Assembly: GCA_030998015.1 (NCBI GenBank)
Contig: JARWMV010000022.1
Coordinates: 62,001 to 126,000 of the forward strand
Length of the DNA: 64,000 bases
Origin: Ceratorhiza oryzae-sativae
Lineage: Eukaryota; Basidiomycota; Agaricomycetes; Cantharellales; Ceratobasidiaceae
Reading direction: 5' to 3'
In this document: one piece after another, positions 55,217 to 64,000 of the stretch
How positions within the stretch are numbered: the stretch's first letter is position 1
How the letters are laid out: the number at the start of each line of letters is the position of its first letter
Made by a program: the position numbers and the translations under genes
Notes under the pieces: model-generated
Databases searched by the model: none
Told to the model about the DNA's origin: nothing
The model's input: only the letters and a program-made list of their open reading frames with translations

Positions 55217-57542
55217 CCCCCCTTTAAACTTGCTCACTTTGTATGAGAATTCTTCAGTAGACCTGAGTTTGTGCTTTGCAGCAGTATCAATCAAGGGAGT
55301 GGTGTTTGCACAGTGAGTAACACTAGTGCATCAGAGAAAACCTGGGTTTTTTAATCACTGTGAATAACTTTAAATTCATGTGAATAAACCAGTTGTGGGG
55401 ATTTCTGTCCCCCCCCTTTTTCATCACCATGAATTGACTGAAATTCACAAGGGGGGGTGATGGTATTTTGTGAATTTATGTGAATAAACCCCAGTTTATG
55501 AAATTTATGAATTTCAAATTCCCAAAACTTGCCTCCAAAATGGAGTCTGGGAGACATTGTGGAAAATAAATCTGCATTTATGGAACTTACATAAATTACA
55601 TATGATCCAAGAAATCCTAATTAAGCATTACTCCATATTTTCCTGATGTGCTTGGGTTGCTCTCAGGGGTTGACACCACTCCATTTCTTCTATTTCTTCT
55701 GCTAGAGACAGCTAGGTGTCCCAAAAATACTTTAGATGGACTCAGCATGTGTCTGTGCATTGATTGATGTATGCAAAGTCATCTTTAGGTGAGTTTTCAG
55801 TACCCCCAATGGAGTCCACTTTGAACTGATTATTTTCTGAAGCTTATTTGCATGCAGTTCCCCCTTAGATATTTTTTTCCAAAGCTGATATTAGGCATGT
55901 TGCCCAAGAAACCTGCAGCCAGTATACTGGCATTCTGCAGTGAAAAATACCTGCAAATACCTGCTGTGGGGTGCAGGTGCAGGTGCAGGTATGGCCAAAA
56001 ACCTGTGGGTAACTGGGCAGGTAACACACAGTAACCTGCAAACAAGTGCTGCCATACCTGCAGATACCTGTGCAGCAAGAGCAGCAAGAATGGCTGCAAG
56101 AGCAGAATGAGGTGACACAAAACATTGCCACAATTGTTTGTAAATAGCACCATTAGATAGAGTGAAAATCTAGCTTTCTAACCATATATAACACATAGGC
56201 AATAAAAAATTTATAAGGGAGGATTGCAAGCAAACATGTTTGGAAAATAATCCCCTGAAAGTGCAGAATAGTTGTCACTTTCAAAACTCACCAAATACTT
56301 AATATATATTTATCATTAGATGAGCATGAGTTAGGAGAGCTCAAATATACTTGTTTCAGCTTCATAGCATTGCTGTAGCATAAGTTATAGGGGAAATACA
56401 GGGGGGGAAACCCCTAACAGTCCAAAAACTACTAGTGAATTCCACTGTGCAAATGCTGCTCCCTTGTACTAGATAGATGCAATAGGTATAAGAGATGCTA
56501 CCTACAAAATTTAAGTTCATTTGGACAAGATTTAGAGGGTGAAACAGGGGAGACATACCCCTTAGTACTGAAATTACAACTGAATCCCCTCTCCAGCATG
56601 TCTGAGGGAGTTTGAAGGTTTACTGATGATCCAGATGGACTCAGAGCACCTTATTACTGTAGTAGAGTGACCTGCAATACTCAGCCACATGCCCATTTGG
56701 TGAGTTTGCTTGTCCTGACCTGGGGGAACTGGGCATCAGCTGGAAATCATGGGAGAGGGAGTGAGTTCACCTACATGGCACATAGTTATAAGCACAATGC
56801 TACATGATACAGGGGATTTCTAACATTCTGAGTCCACTGGAACCATTATATTTGCTTTGAAATGCCTCCTTGATATTGAAATCAGGGCTGCGCATTTTTG
56901 GGGATTATTTTCCAGGACAAAGGCCTTGCAATCTCATGACTGAGATTTTTCCCACATGTGATACATATATGGTTAAAAAGCTTTGAATTTTCCGCGTTTT
57001 ATGAGTACATAAGCCAACAGTTGTGATGAGTTTTGCAAAAGTGTCCCCCTTTTAATGGATTCACCTCCACACTGTTTGGACTGCAACAGGCACTAGAATG
57101 TTTTGTACAGGATGTGTTATATATCATTAGAAATCTACAAATTTTTCCTATTTTATGGTATATACATTGTAAGCTTGCAGTGACACTTAATGGCAGGTAT
57201 ACCTGCAATGGTGGGAATGCAGGTAAAATGCCAAATACTGCAGGTATACCAGCATACTGGCTGCAGGCATGGGTGCAGGTGCAGGTAGGAGTCTTAGGGT
57301 GCCAGTTACCAGCTGCAGGTGCAGGTAACCAGCAAATTTCTCACCCAACATCTCTAGCTGATATATATTATTTCAGTAGCCTAAATTTCCTCTATTTAAT
57401 TATGGCAATAAACACATTCAATTGTGGTGACCTTTTTCTCACCACAAACAACCTTTACAGCAAATCTTGCAGCTTTTGCACTTCAAGTATGCATTGGTAT
57501 GGTGGCGCTTGTCTGCCAGTCACTACAGGATACCCATCCAGT
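55217..57542. other. Repeat-rich stretch without a recognised gene
   Basis: Near 55370-55500 TGTGAATAA motifs recur around a purine/pyrimidine inverted patch. At 55892 begins TAGGCATGTTGCCCAAG, whose reverse appears at 58930-58951, with GCAGGT-rich arms on both sides (55910-56100; 57190-57340; 58830-58930). These look like the ends of a further DNA element that the L1 copy F later entered, but no target duplication is clear. No coding sequence is convincing. Confidence 0.4.
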
Positions 57543-58826
57543 TGTTCTAGATTCCTAACATTTTTCTATTATTTTAGTCTGCTCTGCCAACCTCAATTGA
57601 TGCCTCTGTAATTAAATTGTGAATTACTTGAATTTGCATGCACCTCAATTGTACTATTTTGTGTTCCATTAAATAGTACAAATTTCCTGCTTTCCAACAC
57701 ATATTTTATTAAGTTTTTATGATAAGATCTCAGAGAGATACAGAGGTTGCAATATTTCCTCTTATCAAGAGATATTGATTACAACATTGCACCACTCATA
57801 TCTTGGCAACTGCTTATGCTATCAAAGCGATCTTATGCTCTATCAATAGCTAATATTGGGTGGTATCTGCTGCCCAAAGATCATGGTGATCCACCAGATC
57901 CTCATGCCAGAATGGCCTGAAGATCATTAGAATCTTACTGGACCATCATTCAAGATCTAATGACTCCAGTGAGTCAGGAGAGCCTTCCTAATTGATCCAG
58001 AAGCTTCTCTGACTCACTTTATGATCTACAAGCCAATAGCAGGTCTCAGATGCATCAATGTCTTTGATCCACACCCAGTCTTTACTCTCTTATCCTATAC
58101 TGTGCTAGGGTGTGCCCCAAGTATAGCAGTACCCTCTTTTGATGATTGCACTGGCATGCATGTATCTATTTGGCTCTGGAATGCCCTCCTCAGGGTATAA
58201 AAGGACCTCCTCTGAGGCCCTTCCAGACCATCTTCCCTCCTCTACTCAACCCAGACCACCTTCCCTCCTCTACTCAACCCAGACCAGTCATTGGTTTCTT
58301 TTCTCTTTCTATTTCTCTTGTCTGTGTGTGATTTCTTATATAACTAGTACTGAGGAATACAGTACCATATTAGTTATATACTGTCTGATTCATTGTATCT
58401 TATATATGGAGATACATAAGGATACTATATTGCCTGATTGAGTGTGACATTAAGTACCAGCTATTAGAGGAAATCTAAGTACCTGTAGCTGAGGAAGTAC
58501 ACACATTAGGCAGCCCACCATCTATCCTATAAGCTATCACTTAAGTCTAGTATTAAGGCTATTATCAGTTAGTCCAAGCAACTAGGGCTGAACTACATTT
58601 AAGATATTTAAGGGAACCTGACCATAGTAGTCTTGCTCTTTATACCTATAAATTAGTCAGTTTACACTGTGAAAGATTAAGACTACCTTGAGTGTTACTT
58701 GATTGCATTGCAACTACTTTGAGCCTTCTTACTCTAGTCTAAGAAGTATTGAGTACAATTAGTGTATACTAACATATCTATATTTGCTTAAGCTCTAGAT
58801 ATTCAAGTGTACCCTGACCCATAACA
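57543..58826 (+). mobile_element. Solo LTR, family L1 (copy F)
   Basis: A 1,284-bp unit (TGTTCTAGATTCCTAAC to GACCCATAACA) flanked by the perfect duplication CCAGT (57538-57542 and 58827-58831). Its TATAAAAGG is near 58197. Many CpG sites kept in copies A, C and E have decayed to TG/CA here. Confidence 0.88.
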
Positions 58827-58951
58827 CCAGTAACCTGCAGGGTTTGAGCCATTCCTGCACCTGCACCTGCACCCTACAGCAGGTATTTGTGGGTATTTAT
58901 ACCAGCAGAATACTGGTATACCTGCTGTGGGTTTCCTGGGTGACATGCTTA

Positions 58952-59559
58952 CATCTTGTACAATGTTAAATGTACATGTTTGCATTGGTTGTGTAGGAAT
59001 GGAATTAATAGCTAAGGCTACCACATAGCTGGTGGCTGTGAATAACAAGTATACATAACAAGTAGCTGTTGTGAGCCTGAGTAAAGGTACAATAGGAGTG
59101 AGTTCTCTTCCTTGTTCTACTATTGTAATTGCCAATGGTTTCCTTACATGAGATGTCTACCAGTGTATGTGTGTTGTATAGTCCTATGAATTGTACAGTG
59201 CAGGAGTATCTCTGAAGTGCTTGCCTCCCTTTTGTAATGGTCTTGCAGATCTTGCATGCTATGGCCAGGCTACCTGGTCTATGTTGGGACTTACTGGGCC
59301 CAGTGACACAGACAGGCAAATTTGAATATGGCAGTCACTATGAGAGAACATGAGGAGTAGCTCACTGCACAGGCTAATGGTGGAGCTGAGGTCAATGTAG
59401 TGGGAGTGGTGCTCAACAATGTCTCTGGCTTGCTTAGGCAAAGTGTATAAGAGATGTAGATGAACAGAAGGAATGATATTCAACTGTCAGAGCCAACAAC
59501 CTGAATGGTAATGCCTAACACATGTGAGGTGAAGGCCAATCCAAGGGCTCAATGCCAAG
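58952..59559. other. No intact gene seen
   Basis: About 600 bp with short minus-strand open stretches (59259-59483, 59005-59319) lacking recognisable motifs. It may be old transposon sequence. Confidence 0.35.
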
Positions 59560-59566
59560 GATCAAG

Positions 59567-60344
59567 TGTTGTGACCCTCTGGAGGCTCCCTTGTGGAGCA
59601 CTTAAGTAGTGGCTGCGTTTACGTTTTGGTGCTATGCAGTATGTATTTAACGTTCTAGTTACAGTGTTTGCTATGGTCTATGGTGGTTGACAAGATAAAG
59701 CAAGCTGAGGTGTCCAGTCTTGCTTTATCCTCCTTATATATGCCTGTGGCTGCGGTGGCTGTGGACGTATTATCTAAGCACACTCCGCAGTAGGTGTAGG
59801 TTATGTACAGTACTATGGGTTAGGTAATTGTTTGTCTTAAGTTTGTGCGGCTCCGAATCTTATAGAGCCGCGCGAGGTCCGAGGGTCATGTGACTTTTGG
59901 ACTTTAAGCACCCGGCGCTTAATCGTTGGGTAAGCGCCGAGATCACGTGACAACTCACTCCTCGCTCCAGGTAACATGGGAGAGAAACGCTGGAGTGAGT
60001 TCAGGGTAACCACCGGCGCTTAATCGTGGGGTAAGCGCCGAGGTCACGTGACAACTCGCTCCTCGCTCCAGGTAACATGGGAGAGAAACGCTGGAGCGAG
60101 TTCAGGGTAACCACCAGCGCTTAATCATTGGTAAGCGCCAAGATCACGTGACAACTCGCTCCTCGCTCCAGGTAACATGGGAGAGAAACGCTGGAGCGAG
60201 TTCAGGGTAACCACCGGCGCTTAATCGTTGGGTAAGCGCCAAGATCACGTGATCCTGTTTATGGTTTGTTCCGCTTCGGGAAAAATGCCATAAATCTGTA
60301 CAATATTCGGTTGTTAGGTTATGTCTGCTAGGCGGGTCATAACA
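59567..60344 (-). mobile_element. Solo LTR of the Rep-carrying chromovirus family
   Basis: A 778-bp LTR in the opposite orientation (TGTTGTGACCC to GGTCATAACA) is flanked by the perfect duplication TCAAG (59562-59566 and 60345-60349). It carries three U3 repeat units, like the 3' LTR of the full element, and keeps several CACGTG boxes intact. It shows a second, independent insertion of the family whose internal region was lost by LTR-LTR recombination. Confidence 0.93.
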
Positions 60345-60869
60345 TCAAGACCACAACATCTAGAAGGTGATGTGCAGTGAGGGAAGGGGTTGCATCAATA
60401 TGCAGGAGGACTTAGAGTTGCATTTGTGCTTAAGAGCACTGGGCAGAGACTGCTTGGCCTGGTGACTGCACAGGAAGATGGTGAATGTTGACAGGAGGTC
60501 AAGTTCTGAGGCTGAAGGCTCTCAGACTCTCCCTTTATATATTCATGTCCAAGGTTGTACATCTCAGATCCAAGGACAAATAAAAAGTAGCAACAATGGT
60601 ATGATCTTTAACTATGGTACAATGACAAAAGTAACTAAGGTATGATGGCAACCAGGGTGCTAATGACATGTCATCAGAGAAGGACATTCTGGAAGATACA
60701 AACCATAGTCAAACAACAACAAGGTCACATGACTTTCTATGTAAGTAAATCTATGCATATATCCTAATATACATGACTTGGTCAAAAGTATACAAAATAA
60801 AATAGAGAAAAATATGAAATAAATATATAAAAATTGGAATAAATATGTGTCCTGGTCTACACCATGACA
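60345..60869 (-). mobile_element. L5 LTR, entered near its end by the solo LTR
   Basis: This resembles the L5 LTR at 39553-40098: GTCAAGTTCTGAGGCTGAAG and TCTCAGACTCTCCCTTTATA occur in order, and it ends ACCATGACA. The first bases probably lie left of 59567, so the G1-type solo LTR inserted about 6 bp inside it. Confidence 0.65.
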
Positions 60870-62243
60870 TCAGCAGCCTGAAGGGCCCTCTTTATATACA
60901 TTTTGGAGGCAAGAAATGCAGGGTCTACATCCCACTGCATAGTGACTACAGGCTGCTGCACTGTTTCTCTGGACTGCTGCACAGTGAATATGGACTGATG
61001 CACAGTAGCTGCAGGCTGTGCTTGGACTGCATGCACTGCAGACTGTGCAAACTCCATGGCTGTGTACTGCAGCTCACTGCAGTGGGAACCAGTACAATCA
61101 TGACCTTAAATCAACCATTTGAGTAGATATATGCATAGTTAGAAAAATGAGGGAAAATATAGGAATATTACTACAAAGTTGCACAATGATGCTTGACTCC
61201 TAAGGTTGGTAGTTTCTACATATTCTCCACATATATCACATACAAAGGTAATGACCTGCAATAACTTGCCATTACCAGTAGTTATAAGGTATTATTTCCC
61301 CTGTCCTCATTACCCCTCAGGTTTTCCCTGAGCCATCAGCTGTAGCAAACATTGATTTTGCTTTTGAGGTTTCAGTTGCCCACCTGTCAGAGTTAACATG
61401 GCAGAAAAGTTAATACATATGAAAGTGAAATGTGAAATACAGCCATTTGCAGATTAGATGAGAGTGAAACATTTTTGCCCTACCCCCTATTTGAAATAAA
61501 CACTTGCAGACTGAGTTCAACTACTGTTGTGCACATATCAGTTTGTATGACAAGGAATTGTACAGTGCACACATTGACAGTGCACGCAACACGGCCCTGG
61601 ACCAGCCAACACAAGTCTGCACACATCCGAACGCCGACAAGCGCTCGAAGTGGAACTTGAGTTTGTACCGCTTCTGGCACTCTAGGATCAACTGGCAGAA
61701 GGCTCTCTAATCCACTTCATTTGAGTAATTTTGGCCTTATATATGAGCAGGCCGTGCTCTTCTGCACTGAAAGTAGACTGGTTGGCCAGTTGATTTCGTC
61801 GGGAACGTATCGGCACTATATACCAAATATAGCTAGCCCAAGTCTCCGCAACAGGCGTTTGACTGGCTGTGGACTACACAGCCAACGACATCCAATAAGG
61901 ATGACCGAGACTGGCCACTAATAGGCCTACAAACCCTCCCATCGCCCTGGCCATTACACACGCAGTTTCAAGCCAAAATACTCGAGACCGAAAAGATGAC
62001 AGGCTATCCTTCATTGGAGTTTTAATATTTAATCGCCTTGCACTAAACGCTGCACAAGCCGAAAAATTAGATCGTGGCCAGAAATGGTTCACGCTTGGTA
62101 GTGGCGTCCCACAGGTAGGTAGCCCTGCACTTATCTGGATGGCCCATGTCAGACTCTACTTTGGGGGTGGCTTGGCTCTGTTTGGTGACTGCGCACGTAA
62201 GCGAGAACCGTTGGAGTGCAGTACACCCCAACCTGCTGTCAAC
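60870..62243. other. Transition from repeats to host sequence
   Basis: To about 61100 the sequence is rich in CACTGCAG and GGACTGCTGCACAGT motifs. From about 61560 GC content and CpG frequency rise and repeats vanish, marking the host boundary. No gene was found, only the presumed promoter region of the next gene. Confidence 0.5.
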
Positions 62244-63268
62244 ATGGCGACCATTCTTTCCGAGCTTGGTGTAGATGAAATTTCCGAGTCAGATTATTTT
62301 CGAAAGAGCTCTGAGTTCCAGATATGGTTGCGAGACGAACGAGGCAAATTCTTCGATGAACTGACAGGGGATAAAGCCCGCCGGTGAGTGAGAGCCAGCC
62401 CGACCGGCTGTGGTCATTTATGTTCTCTCTTGCCTCAGATATTTTCGCAAATTTGTCAAATTTGGTGCCCAATAATCATCCTTTACACCTGATCTGATCA
62501 GTTGGCAGGCATGGAATCAGGGCAAGCTTTCCAAGTCGATATACATGGCCGACGCGGCGACAGAGGGTGCTCGCTCCGCAGCCACCCACACAGCATATAA
62601 ATGGGCATTTGCCGGCAACGATTCCAAAATTAGCCAAGCAGAGCTCAAAGCGGCTCGCGAAGCTGGTAAGCCTCAGCTTGTGTTTGTCAGCTCGCTAGCC
62701 ACAAGTCGCCCACAGTTAACCGCGCGACGCATCGTTCTGAGAAGACTCTTGGTCCCACAATGCCGCCGAGCCATGGTTCGGCCTCTTTGGCTACCTCTGC
62801 ATCTGACCGAACCCTACAACGTGAGGCCGAAATTGACGGCGCAAAGCAAGAACGTCGGGTCCAATAAGCGCAGCCGAGAACGAATCGAGGACGAAGATGG
62901 TGGAGTTGGGCCGAAGCTACTCGGGCGCGAAGGAATGATGGAAAAGAAACGGGCCAAGCGAGAAGAGGATCGGGCGATGCGCAACCGAAAGGAGGATGGT
63001 GGATTGGAAGTCGCCGAGGATTTCTTGATGGGATCTGGGCATAGTGACAGTTTTCAAGCCGCGTCAGTAGCCCAGCTTCCCCGCACCTGCCCAAACTCAA
63101 CTGGATATGTTGAATAGGATCATGAAGCGCGATGCCGCCCGGGCAAGATGGGCAGAACAGAAACAGGCTGAAGGCGGCACATCGCAGGCCCGACGAGAGG
63201 CCATGAAGGCCAAGGACGCTCAGACAATGGCAATGTTCCAGAATCTGGCAAAAGAACGGTTTGGATGA
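62244..63268 (+). CDS. SCI1-like nuclear protein (fungal homologue of style cell-cycle inhibitor 1)
   Basis: The ATG at 62244 opens exon 1 with EISESDYFRKSSEFQIWL and KFFDELTGDKARR, the block typical of the SCI1-like family. Introns are 62383-62438 (GTGAGT to CTCAG), one ending near 62505 whose donor is uncertain, one from about 62667 (GTAAGC) ending near 62738, and 63063-63117 (GTCAGT to AATAG). The middle holds WNQGKLSKSIYMADAATEGA, then the charged part KRSRERIEDEDGG, GREGMMEKKRAKREEDRAMR and LEVAEDFLMGSG. The last exon reads RDAARARWAEQKQAEGG and ends MAMFQNLAKERFG at 63268. One frame change near 62862 has no clear intron. It is probably a nuclear, coiled-coil-rich regulator; its exact role in fungi is not known to me. 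Confidence 0.72.
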
Positions 63269-63525
63269 GTCGCTGTACCTACTCGATGCTGGGGCATTTG
63301 CCGAGTTTAGTTGCACTAACTGTGCATGAACTCTCCCATCCCAAATGCGAACCTGTGATGCGAACAGCCAAATGTGAGCCATGAGGTGATTCATGAGTCA
63401 CGACATATTACCAACTTGCGGGAATATACACGCGTTTATTAGCAGCCAAAGCCAGACGTTCTCAACAATCTCTCTTGATCGAAACGATACATTGACTTAG
63501 AGAACGACAGCACAATATCTGGGAT

Positions 63526-64000
63526 CTAATTCTTGCGCTCGAGTCCTCTAGGTCGCTCTTTGACGACAAACTTGTTCCCGTCGCGGTCAGCCGATTTGCG
63601 CGTGCGGCGGCCTTTGGTGAGCCAGCCCCAGACTGAACGTGGGTGCTTTCCTCCCTTGGATTTACCTCGCCCGCCTCCGTGGGGGTGATCGCACCTGAGC
63701 AACCAGGGTGAGTGAGGACGGGCCAAGTTGAATGGACACTCACGCATTCATCGCGACACCGCGGACATGCGGGCGCTTGCCCAGCCATCTGCTTCGGCCG
63801 GCCTTGCCCAGATTGCGCCCCTTCCAGTCGGCGTTGCTGACTTTGCCGATGGTGGCGACACAGCGCTGCATGATGTTGCGAACTTCGCCGCTCTGGAGGC
63901 GAACCTGGGTCCAGAGGCCCTTGTCGTCGTGGGCCACCACCTGGCCGAATGCGCCTGCTGACCGGACTAGCATCGCGCGGCCGGTGGGGGAGAGTGCAAT
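63526..64000 (-). CDS. RML2: Mitochondrial large-subunit ribosomal protein uL2m, partial
   Basis: Exon sequence from the right edge down to 63744 reads [20 protein letters not shown], then [18 protein letters not shown] and [19 protein letters not shown]. After a 49-nt intron (63695-63743, GTGAGT to CTCAG) it continues [19 protein letters not shown], the most conserved block of bacterial and mitochondrial L2, and ends near [10 protein letters not shown] at 63526. The HPHGGG block lies in the region that contacts the peptidyl-transferase centre. The N-terminus lies beyond the window. The gene converges with the SCI1-like gene. Confidence 0.93.
63695..63743 (-). other. Intron of uL2m
   Basis: GTGAGT donor and GCTCAG acceptor, 49 nt. 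Splicing joins VAMNA to CDHPHGGG in frame, as expected from the family. Confidence 0.85.

Overview
The window reads as nuclear DNA of a filamentous basidiomycete, probably an agaricomycete. The evidence is short 49-55 nt GT-AG introns in the genes at the right end, a mass of Ty3/gypsy chromoviruses with some Ty1/copia and DNA transposons, and a mitochondrial ribosomal protein L2 gene with nuclear-style introns. I cannot name the genus. About 61 kb is a transposon graveyard; only the last ~2 kb holds ordinary host genes.

Layout. Positions 1-16850 are decayed Ty3 pieces, a non-autonomous hAT-like element, a Tc1/mariner remnant and scattered LTRs. Positions 16851-32928 are one nearly complete but degenerate Ty3 chromovirus, called G2 here. 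It has been split by a copia element, a G3 solo LTR, and a 1.3-kb solo LTR (family L1) that itself carries another L1 LTR and a 1.45-kb palindromic foldback element. Positions 32929-44595 are further nested LTRs, MITEs, gag fragments and a copia 3' end. Other LTR names used are G3 (about 0.7 kb, TGTCATGAGCC start) and L5 (TGTCAAG start in the + strand, lying in minus orientation).

The notable object is a 10.6-kb Ty3 chromovirus at 44596-55211, with intact LTR termini and a perfect TGTTT target duplication. After a normal gag and PR-RT-RNaseH-INT-chromodomain pol it carries 3.8 kb of cargo. The cargo holds (i) an unknown plus-strand reading frame X; (ii) a convergent minus-strand gene Y with a textbook 50-nt spliceosomal intron; (iii) a repeated intergenic region with short stem-loops; (iv) divergent from Y, a Rep protein like that of CRESS-DNA viruses (geminivirus/genomovirus side), with HUH endonuclease and SF3 helicase motifs, broken over three frames; and (v) a small region with Pol III A and B boxes and a T-run just before the polypurine tract. 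A solo LTR of the same family lies at 59567-60344, so the family has moved more than once. The arrangement suggests capture of a whole ssDNA virus-like or plasmid-like replicon by a retrotransposon.

The right end leaves the repeats. A style-cell-cycle-inhibitor-1 (SCI1)-like nuclear protein gene (plus) and mitochondrial uL2m (minus, running off the edge) converge there. Most premature stops I checked in the transposon genes are TGA where CGA would restore arginine, which fits deamination of methylated CpG.
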